Below, in pieces: positions 46,331-56,965 of a stretch of DNA of 64,000 nt. Position 1 is the first letter of the stretch, and each line of letters opens with the position of its first letter. The notes beneath the pieces were generated by a model. That model searched no databases, had not been told where the DNA came from, and saw nothing but the letters and a program-made list of their open reading frames with translations. The stretch is taken from the NCBI GenBank assembly GCA_963855995.1, contig OY979717.1:6381428-6445427 (forward strand). Reading direction: 5' to 3'. The translations under genes were made by a program, and so were the position numbers. The stretch is from Muricea muricata. Lineage: Eukaryota; Cnidaria; Anthozoa; Malacalcyonacea; Plexauridae.

Positions 46331-46369
46331 CTATTAAACGATAAGTAGGTGGGAACAGGACACTTAGGC

Positions 46370-46721
46370 CAAAGAGCTACTTCATTCAAAAGGCATAAGG
46401 TGCTGTCGTCATGATATGTCATGTTCCTAGGTAGTTGCAAAAACTAAAGCATTTCCCCCCGGTATTAGTAACCCTTTTTAATATTTCCGGGAGGTGACTT
46501 CTTCTTTTTAGGGCACTGGCTAGGAACATAGCGCTTATGACGGATATTGCACGCTCATTCCCCCAGGAAATATTAAAAATGGCTACTAATAGCGGGGGGA
46601 AATGCTTCTGTTAAGGGCACTGGCTAGGAACATGGCGCCCATGGCGTATCATGACGACAGCACGACAGCACCTTACGCTTTTTTGAATGAAGTGACCCCT
46701 CTTTGTAGTTTCTACACTTTG
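46370..46721. mobile_element. 352 bp foldback MITE in the intron before the mucin exon
   Basis: Both ends start caaag when read inward. Arms with cttcattcaaaa and aaggtgctgtcg are inverted at 46380-46420 and 46650-46700. A second nested inverted pair (aagcatttcccccc/ggggggaaatgctt) lies at 46447-46490 and 46564-46608. A 7 bp cttaggc flanks it at 46363-46369 and 46722-46728. It occupies nearly all of the 446 bp intron. Confidence 0.82.
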
Positions 46722-46776
46722 CTTAGGCTATGGTTAAATGTAATTTATAATGCAAATGATGTAGTATTGTAATAAC

Positions 46777-46832
46777 CTGGTAAAATAGAGCAGGTTGGTC
46801 CGGTACATTCTAGACAGCCAGATTTGCAGATG
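46777..46832 (-). CDS. Short E/VWC-like exon just before the mucin exon (exon 21)
   Basis: This is a 56 nt exon, acceptor CATTCCAG and donor CCAG|GTTATT, phase 2-1. It encodes CICKSGCLECTGPTC then SILP. It matches the C-x-C-x-x-G ending after TIL in the other modules and fits both neighbours' phases. The Trp of the motif is absent and an extra Cys is present. It is slightly less certain because the donor (GTTATT) is weaker. Confidence 0.78.
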
Positions 46833-47141
46833 CTGGAATGGAAATGTCAGTGTAAAATATTATGAGAATGTGTATACCGAGAGATTTGATGGATTTTACG
46901 AAATATGTTCATTAATTCATGAAAATAGAATATACCCTGGGAAGGATGAGTGATGTAATGAGAATGCAATAGCTCACACCTCTAGCGGATACTGTTTTAA
47001 CATTGTGGATTGTACGATTGTTCACAGGTGCTGGTAATAAATGCTACCAACGGGTTCAAGTGGATCTCGTGTTTGAAGTTGTATGTATCTGAGAAATGTA
47101 TTTGCTGATCTGTTGATATTACGCGTTAGTTATGTTCTTAC
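46833..47141. other. Intron, nothing recognised
   Basis: This is AT-rich sequence between exons 20 and 21. No repeat or coding signal was found. Confidence 0.5.
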
Positions 47142-47379
47142 CAATTTTGACAGTTACTGATAACGAATGAACCGTTCTTGTACTCTTGACCATTAACAAC
47201 ACACGGGCACGCCTGTGGTTCGATACATGCGCCGCTGTGAAGAACTGTGCCATTTGGACAATGACAGCCCTCAGTACATGGTATTTGGCAGGAAGGATGT
47301 GCTCCACATTGTGTCTCGCATGTTTCTGCGCAGGCTGATCCGCAGGCTTTGTATTCTAGACCATTCTCGCATTGAGCCG
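47142..47379 (-). CDS. TIL domain 4 (exon 20)
   Basis: The exon is 238 nt, phase 1-2 (acceptor TATTTTTAG, donor AATTG|GTAAGA). It encodes AQCENGLEYKACGSACAETC, CTEGCHCPNGTVLHSG, CIEPQACPC and FVISNCQNW. It has the same size class and phases as TIL 1-3. This is the last TIL domain before the mucin repeats. Confidence 0.92.
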
Positions 47380-47619
47380 CTAAAAATAGAGATGACCGTT
47401 TTTTATCGAAGCTTGCGGTTAATACCTTTTCAAGATTTGGATATAGTAGTTTAGGTTTTACTAGACTGCTAACTGATTCCATGCGTTGTCTTAATTTACA
47501 ATCATTATGATTCATTGCTGTTTTGGGCTGATCGATTTTTCTGCCTATTCAGCAAGACTAATAGCCTGTTCACCGACCTAACTTTAAAAGAGCAAGGTCC
47601 GTCAGGGCTTCAAGGATTG

Positions 47620-48058
47620 GTCATGGCTTTATAGGATACCCTAAGGGTCGAAATGTCGAGAGAGCACTGGGACCGAGTTGTCCCGGTGTTTTATGTATTT
47701 CTCACTCACTGGGACTCAATCTACTTCACCAAATTTACCTAAAGAGGGAGCGCGTAGCGCGACAATAAGCGTACTGTTTTGCTATATTAAAACTATTCTC
47801 ACTCACTGGGACTGTATCTACTTCACCAAATTTAGCAAAGCGCGAGCCCGAAGGGCGAGTAATGTTTGTCGCGCTACGCGCTCCCTCTTTAGCTAAATTT
47901 GGGGAAGTAGATACAGTCCAGTGAATGAGAAATGTGACAACCCAAATATGACTCGATATTGATAGTTATATGTACGGGGATACACAAAACACAGGGGCAA
48001 CTCGGTCCCAGTGCTCTCTCGACATTTCGACCTTTAGGGTATCCTATAAAGCCATGAC
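47620..48058. mobile_element. 439 bp foldback transposon with 12 bp flanking direct repeat
   Basis: The terminal inverted repeats of about 80 bp begin gtcatggctttataggat on the left and end with its complement on the right. The inside holds a second inverted pair (ggagcgcgtagcgcgaca at 47746-47763 and its complement at about 47868-47885) and three copies of an actcactgggact motif. The direct repeat cttcaaggattg lies at 47608-47619 and 48059-48070. It has no coding capacity, so it is a non-autonomous element. Confidence 0.87.
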
Positions 48059-48070
48059 CTTCAAGGATTG

Positions 48071-48638
48071 TTTGTTTGTGACCGAAAGAAGAATGAAAAC
48101 AAATTTAAGTAAAATATACTAATTACTCTCTGTTTACATCGCAAATATTTGCTTCTAGTGCACTTTATCGTGGGGATTTTTTAATTTTATAGGAAAAAAT
48201 GGGCATGGTAATTTTTCTTCCAAAAAACGCATTTTAAACACATCAATTGACGATGTATTATAATGTTGCAGAAATTAATTTTTTAAAGCTTGAGATTTAA
48301 TTTATGCATGGACAAGAAAGTATTAACAGACCTTGATCATTCTGATACAGATCTGTGCACAGGCTACAAGAGTAATCATTTGGATTTGTGCGAATTGTGT
48401 GCAGTTATCAACGGACTATCCTCTTCAATAAAAATGACCCGTATTTTTAGTGGAACAAAGACTTGTTATTACTTGCATTTGGAGCAGAATGTTTTAAGCG
48501 GACGCCACATTTGTCTTTATGAGCACACTGGTACTAACAACTAGCATTTTGATGCCAACTTAGCAGTTTGGGCGCGAACCTGGATTCTGAAACCCCCAGG
48601 CCTTATTCTTAACGCTATTTTACAAAGTTTTCACTTAC
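48071..48638. other. Intron remainder, nothing recognised
   Basis: This is AT-rich sequence downstream of the foldback element. The plus-strand open frame at 48290-48544 shows no family motifs and is probably chance. Confidence 0.5.
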
Positions 48639-48795
48639 GACAAAGTTCTTGTGTTCTCCACTTGATATGAATACCATGTCTGTTACATTCTCTTGAATAA
48701 GCAGCTATTGCTGTGCACATACATTCACAATCCCCACCTGTGTCGCAGCCACAAGCATCATAATAACAATCCTCAAAGAAGGGCTCTGGATCAAC
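48639..48795 (-). CDS. C8 domain 3, second half (exon 19)
   Basis: The exon is 157 nt, phase 0 in and phase 1 out (acceptor GCCCTCAG, donor TGTC|GTAAGT). It starts [20 protein letters not shown], then [15 protein letters not shown] and [11 protein letters not shown]. It continues C8 from HDK|VDP, the usual CHxxVDP motif cut by the intron. Confidence 0.92.
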
Positions 48796-49258
48796 CTGAG
48801 GGCAAGGGCAAGGACAAATTTGCTTTAGTCGTACATTTGGAAAAGGATTTCTTTGGTCAAGATGTATAGAAAATGTTAAAAATGTCGAGTGGACTGATTT
48901 GGGCAACAAGAATATTTTTTAGCATTGAACGTTTTGGATACGAAGATGAACCCTTGAAAAATGTCAAGTTTCGAAAGTGTTTAATTAAATGAAGATGAAA
49001 TTTTACACTCGGTAGTGCATCCACGAATTCTGCGTGGAGGAGTCGTTATAGCTCTTCAGTTTTACCAACTCAGTGCAATTTTATTGACATATCCAAATAA
49101 ATTTACGCAAAGTCTTGTTTTTCCACAAAAAATACCAAAGTTGGGGGGGGGGATGGCTGGCCCACACACCCTGTTCACAATTGGGTTCTATGGAGGAAAA
49201 TTGCATCATTGTAAAATATACATTGAGGTAATTTTTTATTGCGAGCAATTCTACTTAC
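48796..49258. other. Intron splitting C8 domain 3; G10 run
   Basis: The only notable item is a run of ten G at about 49143-49152. No coding signal was found. Confidence 0.5.
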
Positions 49259-49497
49259 TTTATCATGACAAGGTTGGAAAACATCTCTACGTATGATGTT
49301 GCAGGTCTTGTAAGCCCAAGCAGCTCGATGTTTGTTCGTCTTACAAGGATGTTCTATAATATGTGCGTCCGCGCAAGAGGGTTCTACTTTCCAAGAATCA
49401 CCGAAGTCTGATGGCAGTGTTTCCGGAAGATTTTGTGGCGTCAAAAAGTCATCATTTTGGTTGTCGTTCAAATTTCCACATAAACCGCACGTGTTAC
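49259..49497 (-). CDS. VWD domain 3, C-terminal part and start of C8 (exon 18)
   Basis: The exon is 239 nt, phase 1 in and phase 0 out (acceptor TTTAAAG, donor ATAAA|GTAAGT). It begins GNTCGLCGNLNDNQNDDF, with the CxxC motif, then FGDSWKVEPSCADAH and the start of C8, CNIIRRDVFQPCHDK. C8 is completed in the next exon, so here C8 is split by an intron that assemblies 1 and 2 lack. Confidence 0.92.
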
Positions 49498-49699
49498 CTT
49501 TAAATTGCATTAGTATAATGTTATTAGCTAAGTTCCAAAGAAGTTATCCAGCCATTTATTTGACCGTGAAAATGTAGGAAATATAAGAAATTGTGAAACG
49601 CCTGAAAAGTCTGAAATTGAAGTTTTTTAAGTTATGCATTTCTTCACTTGAACAGCCAGCTTTTTAGCTTTAATTGTACGCGTAACCCGAGTATCTTAC

Positions 49700-50139
49700 C
49701 TTGGTAACTGGGTTCCAAATTTACATACACCATAGTTCCATGATTCCATTCCACCGTCAAACCAATCTCGGTCGTTAGTACTGTGAAGAACTGACTATCG
49801 TATATTTTATACCCTGCGGTCAAATTCACATCCCCAGCGCCAGGTAGAGCTTCAATCTTTGGTTTTTCTCCGCGAATGAATGATATCATAATTTGGTTCA
49901 ATGTTACGACAGGTGCTTTGGTACAGGTCACCCCACTCGTACCACAAGGGATATTCTGTATTTCAACACGATAATTACCGTAGCTGCTACCACAATAGTC
50001 TTCAGATAAGATGTACTCACAAGAGCCTTGAAACTCGTATCTTTTACCATCGAAGGTTTTAAAATGAGGATCACCAATTGCACTGCAAACTTTTGGACAT
50101 TTCTTCGTTGTACATTGCCATGATGTATCCTTGCAGGTA
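49700..50139 (-). CDS. VWD domain 3, N-terminal part with fused E-type segment (exon 17)
   Basis: The exon is 440 nt, phase 2 in and phase 1 out (acceptor CATACAAG, donor CAAG|GTAAGA). It opens with CTCKDTSWQCTTKKC, the same motif that occupies separate micro-exons after TIL 1 and TIL 2, and runs straight into VCSAIGDPHFKTFDGKRYEF. It then covers ILSEDYC, IQNIPCG, CTKAPVVTL and LTVEWNHGTMVYV. The micro-exon/VWD intron seen in module 2 is absent here, which suggests intron loss or gain after module duplication. Confidence 0.93.
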
Positions 50140-50214
50140 CTTGTATGAAACAAACGAAAAGTTAAATAAATCTAAGACGTCAATTGAATTCTTTTTTAAT
50201 TTTTTAATTCTTAC

Positions 50215-50443
50215 CAGGTATTACAGTCCATAGAGATAGTTTCTCCTGAACTGTAGTGATGCCCATCATAATGACAAGGGCATTCTGAGACGTTAATACA
50301 TCCAGAACCATCAAAGACAAGATCTCCAGGACAGACGCATCCTTCCTTGCATTGTTGATTTAAACATGGCATATTCACATTGTCACAGGTTTTAGCACAT
50401 TGAGCACAAGAGGACCAAACACGCCCAAAGGAGCACTCCACGC
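50215..50443 (-). CDS. TIL domain 3, extra TIL between D assemblies 2 and 3 (exon 16)
   Basis: The exon is 229 nt, phase 1-2 (acceptor TTTCCTAG, donor CCTG|GTAAGA). It encodes GVECSFGRVWSSCAQCAKTC, CKEGCVCPGDLVFDG, CINVSECPC, and GETISMDCNTW. It is a TIL domain not preceded by its own VWD-C8. The sequence before the TIL cysteines is more like a TIL/VWC linker, as seen at the D'-type position of VWF and SCO-spondin. Confidence 0.9.
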
Positions 50444-50870
50444 CTAGGAAAAAACCATCACACTAGTCATCCACTAGAAACAAAAGCATAGGGCAATTTT
50501 TTGGCAGTTTCCTCTGTTTTGTATTGGAAAGATTTAGACAATAGATTTACAGATTATCAGTTTGTCCCTCGACTTGGTGAAGAAATGGTGAATGCCAGTT
50601 TACATTAGATCACAGTATAGCGCATAAACAGCCAACCACTCAGAAGTGCAATATGAAGCAGCCAGTTCAGCATTTCGGTTGGCCAGAAAAAGCAATTGAC
50701 AGGCCAGAACCTGCATAATGAAGGTGCGTAACGCGTAGGGACACAAACTACAAAGTCTCCGACGAGTGGCCCTTCTGGTTATTTTCTATTCTGTGATCAG
50801 ATATTGATGACTTTAAAACATCAGTTTTCTTATCAAATGTCATAAAGAATTAATGAAGCATATTTCCTAC
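50444..50870. other. Intron, nothing recognised
   Basis: There is no repeat structure or coding signal that I can support. Confidence 0.5.
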
Positions 50871-50917
50871 CTTCGCATGTCTCGTTTCTGCAGCCGAATT
50901 TTCCATTACGACAGGTG
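50871..50917 (-). CDS. Short E/VWC-like exon closing D assembly 2 (exon 15)
   Basis: This is a 47 nt micro-exon, acceptor ATTTTCAG and donor GAAG|GTAGGA, phase 2-1. It encodes CTCRNGKFGCRNETC. It has the same length and phases as the micro-exon at 55179-55225, with Phe where that copy has Trp. It is isolated between long introns but matches both neighbours in frame. Confidence 0.87.
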
Positions 50918-51710
50918 CTGAAAATAAATATTCGTGAATTACTGATGAATACAAAATAACAGGCAATCCAAATGTTGTAGCCCAATAAAATTGCTGGTTA
51001 CAACGTTTAATAATTGCAATACTTATTGGAATGCGTATAAAATGATCCCTAACCGTCATAATCCCAGTAATTTATTGGAACAAAAACCTGATAATAATCA
51101 TACTAGATTACAACGTCCGGATCGGGTGCGAAATAATTAACAGTTATTCTTACTAACTCGAGTCGTATAGCAGCTGATAGCCGACGAGGTGCGTAGCAGT
51201 ACCGAGTTGGCGATCGCTTACATACGAAGAGAGTGAGTAGAGTAACTGTTTTATTATATAGACAACAACTGTTACCAAAAAACTTCCCAGTGCAGTAATA
51301 TTTTTAAAAAAATATGCTTATTCATAGTCAGTTTAGCAATGTAAACAACTTCAGCTAATACCGTATAAAACTATACTTATCGTTATTTAAAATTATGTTT
51401 CAAACAAATTTTGCCAAAGGTTTCAAAATTCTTGAAATATTTTTCAAGAATTTTTAAATGTTTTTGGACGAACGCTTGTTGCACAGTTTTTGCTATTATA
51501 GCAATTCAAAACAATCATAATAATCTTATTTAGTATTAAATTCATAAAAAACTGTATTTTATAGTTGTTTAGGTGACATTTAAATCAAGTACTAACCTTC
51601 AAAAACTTTATCTAAGTTTACGTGTTGTACGTATGGCCAAGAAAGGCTGCCACAATGCTCAAAACAAGAATTTTTGCGATCGACAACTTTCGGCCGCCAT
51701 CTTGTTTTCT

Positions 51711-51746
51711 CTACTAGTAGGATATAAGCAAATATCCTACTAGTAG
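51711..51746. repeat. Perfect 15 bp hairpin in the 1.6 kb intron
   Basis: ctactagtaggatat at 51711-51725 is exactly inverted at 51732-51746, with a 6-base loop. The surrounding intron (50918-52561) is otherwise AT-rich, with no gene or clear transposon ends found. Confidence 0.7.
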
Positions 51747-52561
51747 CGAGCCAATCAGATTACAGAATAATTAATATTCGATGACAGTTATATAATAATG
51801 CTGGTTAGCTGTGAGTCAGGTCTGTTTAACTAGGTGACAGTCTTAAATTTGACACATTGTACTTCTTTCCACAGAATCTTTTATAGTGCACTTTTAAAGT
51901 TTAGTTTTTGTCATTGTCTAGTCATAATTGGAAAAGTTTTATTATTCTCCCACCGTTCGTGTGTCCAGAAACACGAAGGAATAATATAATCTGTAGGACG
52001 GCAACGCGACAACGACGGCTATAGTAATACAATAAACTTAAAATTATTAAAGAAAGACTACGAATAATCAAAGTCACAGCAGAGATGAAGACGTTGTCTT
52101 TGCTCTCGTTACAACGCGAATGTATACTTTCACGTTGAGTCTACAAAACTTCAGCATTTCAAGCCGCGGGAATAGCGAACTAAGCAAATTCATCGGCAAT
52201 TAAATTGGAACTTTTCTTAACAAGAAAACAACGGATTTTATCATCTCAAACGGTGTATCATCGACAACAAACCATAATATTTTTATACCATAGATTATTT
52301 CATCGGTTTGCTTTACGGTAGACGTCATGACGGTCACCGTCACAGCTACGTTACCAATTGTTGTCATAGATAACGTGTGGAGTTTATGCCGATGAACTGA
52401 TAATTAGAATTGAGTTCAAACATGATTTCTATACAGCTATAAGTTTATGGGACAGTGCTATAGAGCTGTGCAATGACCGAAATTGAAGTACAATATTAAC
52501 CATTTTATGGTTGAGCGATAAAATCTCTAATAAATTCTTTCCATTATGAAAAATTACCTAC

Positions 52562-52805
52562 CATATAGTACATCTATCAGGCCAATAGGAAGCACCGGGA
52601 TCATAATCCTCGCCATCATGATGACATAAACATTTTGAATATGGTACACATTTGTCGTTCTTATCCAAAACTGTTCCATTGGGACAGTGACATCCTGGTG
52701 AACATTCCTCAACACAACCTTCGTTTTCTTGTAAATCACGACACGTTTCATAACACGAAGTACCACATTGTTGATATTCTTGTTCCTTGTTTTCACATAT
52801 GACAT
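52562..52805 (-). CDS. TIL domain 2 (exon 14)
   Basis: The exon is 244 nt, phase 1-2 (acceptor TTCACATCAG, donor ATATG|GTAGGT). It encodes CENKEQEYQQCGTSCYETC, CSPGCHCPNGTVLD, KCVPYSKCLCHHDG, and ends RCTIW with the Trp codon split. It has the same exon size class and phases as TIL 1. Confidence 0.92.
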
Positions 52806-53016
52806 CTGATGTGAATATATTAAACGGTTTGTTAGTTAGTGACGATGAACAACATGTCCATGTCGATATGGAACGTGGATTTCAAAAATTAAAAATATAT
52901 AATACACTTGCTTTGTTTTCCTGTTTTGGAAACCAATTGTGCAGCCTTAGCTGGATAAACACTTTGAACCTATAATTATAACAACTATTTTCATTATAAA
53001 ATTAGGAAACTCGTAC

Positions 53017-53532
53017 CACACTCAGGAACCAGACCAGTATTCCTCCAGTTTATAACGTGACCATGAAGTGCACACGCATGCGCATAATCTTCGAGCGCTG
53101 AACAATAACACACTGTACCGTCCTGGCAACCACAGACGTCATACTTGCAGTTCTGAATGAAATGATCTGATGGATCAACGCTGTGATGACACACTTGGAA
53201 GGGCTCCTTATTCAAAGCACTGCATTTCATCTCAGCTTCAGCAGCTCGCTGCACCATCGTCTCGCACGGGTTTTTCACATACACAGATTTGTTGCACTCA
53301 ATTGTTGCCCACGAGTCAGCAAATGCAAGCACATTCGTCTCAATGGCATGGTCATTGCTCATGAAATCATCATTTTGAATATTATTGTAGTTACCACAAA
53401 GTCCACATGTTTTGTTAAAAAAATGAGGTTGAACGGTGACGTAAAGACGCATCATGCCATCCCACTTGACATCGAGACCAATGTTAGATTGCAGACGAGT
53501 CATCCGGGAGGATATTCGGGTCATAGTGATTC
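53017..53532 (-). CDS. VWD domain 2, C-terminal half plus C8 (exon 13)
   Basis: The exon is 516 nt, phase 1-1 (acceptor TTTTAG, donor TGTG|GTACGA). It begins GITMTRISSRM. It carries LDVKWDGMMRLYV and KTCGLCGNYNNIQNDD, then a C8 domain with CSALNKEPFQVCHHSVDP, NCKYDVCGCQDGTVCYC and HGHVINWRNTGLVPEC. The VWD-C8 core is intact, with the CxxC motif. An N-glycosylation sequon (NKT) immediately precedes CGLC, and ECNKSV holds another. Confidence 0.93.
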
Positions 53533-53749
53533 CTAAAATGAAATTCCTCCAGTTATCAGTAAATGTAATTCAAGATTAAGATGGTATAGAGCATTCAACC
53601 TTTAAAGGTAATAATCGTCTAACTTTCTGCTGCATTTCATCAAAGAATGACAAATTTCGACACAATGAAACTTAACTACCGCATTAAACTGAAAATACAA
53701 CTGGATAAAGCTTCTGCCATGCATAAATAAAGCCGATGGCAGCCATATT

Positions 53750-53957
53750 CAGTGGCGGATTCAGTGGCGGATCCAGGGTAAGTCAAAATAAATTATAGCA
53801 GCTCAATTTTAAATTCAAAATAACTTTATAACAATGTCATAGGTTATGAATTTTAAAAGAATAAAATCTAACCAATGAAGTTGCTTTGAGGTATTTTAAA
53901 ATATATCGTAGAATGAGCTGTGGTAATTTATTTTGACTTACGCTTGATCCACCACTG
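53750..53957. mobile_element. 208 bp hAT-like MITE
   Basis: It begins cagtggcgg and ends ccaccactg. Long inverted arms (ggatccagggtaagtcaaaa near 53769 and its complement near 53935-53950) are separated by AT-rich sequence. Near-identical 8 bp flanks gccatatt (53742-53749) and gccatgtt (53958-53965) suggest a hAT-type 8 bp target duplication. The left end is itself duplicated (cagtggcggattcagtggcgg). Confidence 0.82.
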
Positions 53958-54358
53958 GCCATGTTTGACTATCCACTATAAATGTACATTGGTAGTATTG
54001 ACGTAATGGTAGAGGTTTCAAAGTTTTAGGGGAATGAATAAACTTTGTGTTTGTTAAGGATAGTCCAGACCTTCTCGAAACGATTAGAGAAGTTGTCGCA
54101 AGTTATGTCTTCGCAGTTAGTATAGAAAAGTCACTTGCTTGATAATTTGCCCAGTTTTGACACGTCTTGATTTGATTTGCTGAAAGTTTGATCGATTTTA
54201 GTATATCTCATAAAGATTCTGCCTTCAAATTTGGGTCACTGAATTCAAAAGGATGCTTTATAAAGGATGCTATAAATGCAAGATATTTATCTTGAAGGCT
54301 AGCAATTATGGGTGAACCGTACTTAATATCTTTCTACAGACAATTACACGACTCCTAC

Positions 54359-54628
54359 CTCCTGAAAAATATGGCAAAGCAGTTTCCTTGCCATTCAGCA
54401 TTACGGCACCACCTCGCAGCAGAACAATCGAAGAACCATTGACGTAGACAAAAACAGTTTTAGTGCACGTTACTGTATCATCTGTGCCACATGGAGTGTT
54501 TTCAACTAAAATCTCGAAGGTGTTATCATGGCAATCTCTTGCGAAGATATATCGACAATGACCCATGAGGGAATACGCTCTACCGTCAAATGTTCTGTAG
54601 TGAGGATCACCTGTAGCTGAACATGTTC
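54359..54628 (-). CDS. VWD domain 2, N-terminal half (exon 12)
   Basis: The exon is 270 nt, phase 1-1 (acceptor GTCTACAG, donor GGAG|GTAGGA). It encodes GTCSATGDPHYRTFDGRAY, with the complete GDPHYxTFDG motif, then HCRYIFARDC, ILVENTPCG, CTKTVFVYV and an SIVLLRGG beta-strand stretch. The motif is intact, unlike in VWD1. The exon ends in the loop before the second half of the domain. Confidence 0.93.
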
Positions 54629-54771
54629 CTGTAGACATATGAAAAATTGCCGAGAGTTAATTTGTTGTACTACATCGTAGTTTACCATTACCAAAGCTAG
54701 ATTTTTAGCTAACCGCTGGAAAGCATTTGGGCATTCCGTGTCTCTAACTAGAGTCAACTGTATTGTTATAT

Positions 54772-54868
54772 TATTCGCCGAAGGCGAGGTGATTATCGGG
54801 AAATATTCACCAAGACTCAGACGTCAAGGTGAAAATTCCCCCATAATCACCGAGTCCGAGGCGAATAG
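54772..54868. repeat. Inverted repeat of the cgccgaaggcgagg type
   Basis: The left arm tattcgccgaaggcgagg at 54772 pairs with ...gtccgaggcgaata ending at 54868. An inner pair of ttcacc/ggtgaa segments lies between them. It is a foldback in the intron between VWD2 and exon 11. No terminal target duplication was noted. Confidence 0.75.
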
Positions 54869-55178
54869 TTGTTTTCGAATTTTTACAGAAGTGAATTTAC
54901 CGAACAACTCGCTTTTTATAAAATTTTATTATTTTTACTGTTATGTTCACCTGTAGGTGAATATAAGGAATGTCACGGTAAATTTTACCAGTCACAACGT
55001 CGGATTTCTTCTATTCACTTGTGTAAAAATTACTAATATGGAATAAGTAATAACTTGAAAAGGCGTATCCGATACTTTTAGTTAGGGTAGTTACGCTGTT
55101 TACTTTGCAAGAGGCCTCATATGGACAGTAATTTCAGTTTACCAGACTGTAGTTTTTTATATATAGAATTCACCTTAC

Positions 55179-55225
55179 CAGGGCAAATGTCTTTTGTGCA
55201 AGACCAAGATCCACTTGTACAAACA
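55179..55225 (-). CDS. Short E/VWC-like exon closing D assembly 1 (exon 11)
   Basis: This is a 47 nt micro-exon, acceptor TTTTTACAG and donor CCTG|GTAAGG, phase 2 in and phase 1 out. It encodes CVCTSGSWSCTKDIC, the C-x-C-x(5)-W-x-C-x(4)-C ending that normally follows TIL in D assemblies. It is found by sequence motif and exact phase match to both neighbours. Confidence 0.88.
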
Positions 55226-55435
55226 CTGTAAAAAGGAAGGATTGATACATGAGCAAACATACTAATACTCTGGCTATTTCCCAGCCCGTCACCCATAAAG
55301 TACTTGGGGCTATTCTTTTATGTTACGAGTCACAAATGTATCACCTTTGATCTCATCACAAATTTGGGATTAGGATCAAAATTCGTGATCGTAACACGAA
55401 ATAACTGTATTTTGAATCAAAGACATACGACGTAC

Positions 55436-55670
55436 CACTGATTACAATCACTTTGCATGATGGATCCTACAGGATACATTTTCCTATGATGTTCACAAGG
55501 ACATTCGCTTTCAGCAACACATTTTTCTCCATTGTGGTAAGTACCATTTGGACACGTGCAACCATCAATGCAGTGCATGTCGCAAACGTATTTCACATCT
55601 CTGTGAGCACAAGTTCTTGGGCAAGCTGTTTCACATTCACTGTACTCCATTGTTGCTGGACATGTCACTC
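55436..55670 (-). CDS. TIL domain 1 after VWD1-C8 (exon 10)
   Basis: The exon is 235 nt, phase 1 in and phase 2 out (acceptor TTCTTCAG, donor CAGTG|GTACGT). It encodes a trypsin-inhibitor-like Cys-rich (TIL) domain: CPATMEYSECETACPRTC, then CIDGCTCPNGTYHNG, CVAESECPC, and the E-domain start YPVGSIMQSDCNQW. TIL follows C8 in each D assembly of VWF-type proteins. The terminal Trp codon is split and completed by the next short exon. Confidence 0.92.
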
Positions 55671-56361
55671 CTGAAGAAGAACATTTATCTTTTATAAAAC
55701 ATTCATTTTACACAAATTAATGTCAGTATATTTTATGTAATATTTAAAACATGACAGGAGTGTATCAGATTATAAACCGCGAGGCGCAGGCGAGCGTCTT
55801 ATATCAAATAAAGCACGAATTACGAGTATTTTAAATGCCTTCGAAGCATCCATATGATACCCGTCTTGTCAGTTTGTTTACGAAAGAATTTAATTTATAT
55901 AGATGTTGTATAAGCAGAGAAAATCTAGGAATATTTTTGGGAGAATCTGCGTGTCTTTTAGCACATACAAAGACTTTAAAGAGATCATAGCTAGCCGATT
56001 TTCTGCGTTTTACGTTTTGTTTCATGAGGAATATACGATATTGTGCACTACCGGTGCATATTGTACCGGTGCATTCGACTTTACGATCAAGATTTTCACA
56101 AGTTAACACACTCCACTTCTGGCCTTCTTGCTACCTCGTTCTGCTAGTGCTAGTCTCTCAAAATTGACGTAAAACAATTTTAACTGTCAATGTTACTTTG
56201 ACGTTACAATAGTTGCCACTGGTTTTGGAATATACTGTTAGCAACGGTGTTAATTTTGGACTTGGGAGCGGAACATGAATGTTCTCGAAATACAATAAGC
56301 TCGGCAAAATATGAGTATATTTTAGGTTTTTTAAACATGGCACACTTTTTTATGTACATAC
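55671..56361. other. Intron, nothing recognised
   Basis: A short direct repeat (accggtgcat, twice near 56050-56070) is the only structure. Small open frames here have no domain motifs. Confidence 0.5.
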
Positions 56362-56965
56362 CGCAAATATTCAAATCATTCCTCCATGACAGTTCGAGTC
56401 CATTCCTTGAACAGGCTCTCGAGTATTGTGTTAAAGCATCGCATGTATTGGCATTGATTGAAGTATAGTTCGCGTACGCACATGCATCTTCTTCACACAT
56501 CTTTATAAATAGAGCAGGATCTACAGCAGCGTGACAAGACATGAAAGGGGCTTGCAACAACGTCGCACAAGTCACCCGAATTTTTGTGTATTCTTCATTG
56601 CTCAGTTTGGTGCAGGGAAAGGAGTCTTGATCGGCTGGAATATCTTTGCAGGTTTCACCAAAGTTAGTCATTTTGAAGCTGTTACCGAAAGTGTTAATAG
56701 ATGAGACCTCGTGACCAGATAAAGTAATGAGATCATCACTTGGGTCACCATTATAGTTGCCACACAAACCACATGTTTTTCCTCGGTATTCATTAGAAAT
56801 GTGAACATAGACACCATTATGACCATCCCATTGCACAGTCAAACCACTAAATCCGTACACTACGATGTAACTTGCAACCTCTTGGACAACAATTTTTTTA
56901 ACCAAGTGAGGCAATGTTACGTTCACGTTGTTTACGTAGACATGTCGTCCTTGATCAAACACCAC
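56362..56965 (-). CDS. VWD domain 1, C-terminal half plus C8 domain (exon 9)
   Basis: The exon is 604 nt, phase 0 in and phase 1 out (acceptor TTCCCAG, donor TGCG|GTATGT). It begins VVFDQGRHVYV. The middle has the VWD core LTVQWDGHNGVYV and KTCGLCGNYNGDPSDD, with the CGLC (CxxC) motif linked to disulfide assembly in VWF and gel-forming mucins. The second half is a C8 domain: CATLLQAPFMSCHAAVDP, CEEDACAY, and ends with SRNGLELSWRNDLNIC. All expected C8 cysteines appear to be present. Confidence 0.93.

Noticed and set aside
46330-46362. Alternative acceptor CTAAG at 46363 for the mucin exon
   Set aside because: It would need a phase-2 donor directly from exon 20, skipping exon 21. Exon 21 encodes the expected C-x-C motif and fits the 46331 acceptor better.
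46207-46440. Minus-strand frame extending upstream of the mucin exon in another frame
   Set aside because: It overlaps the MITE and the acceptor tract. Phase from exon 21 fits only the acceptor at 46331.
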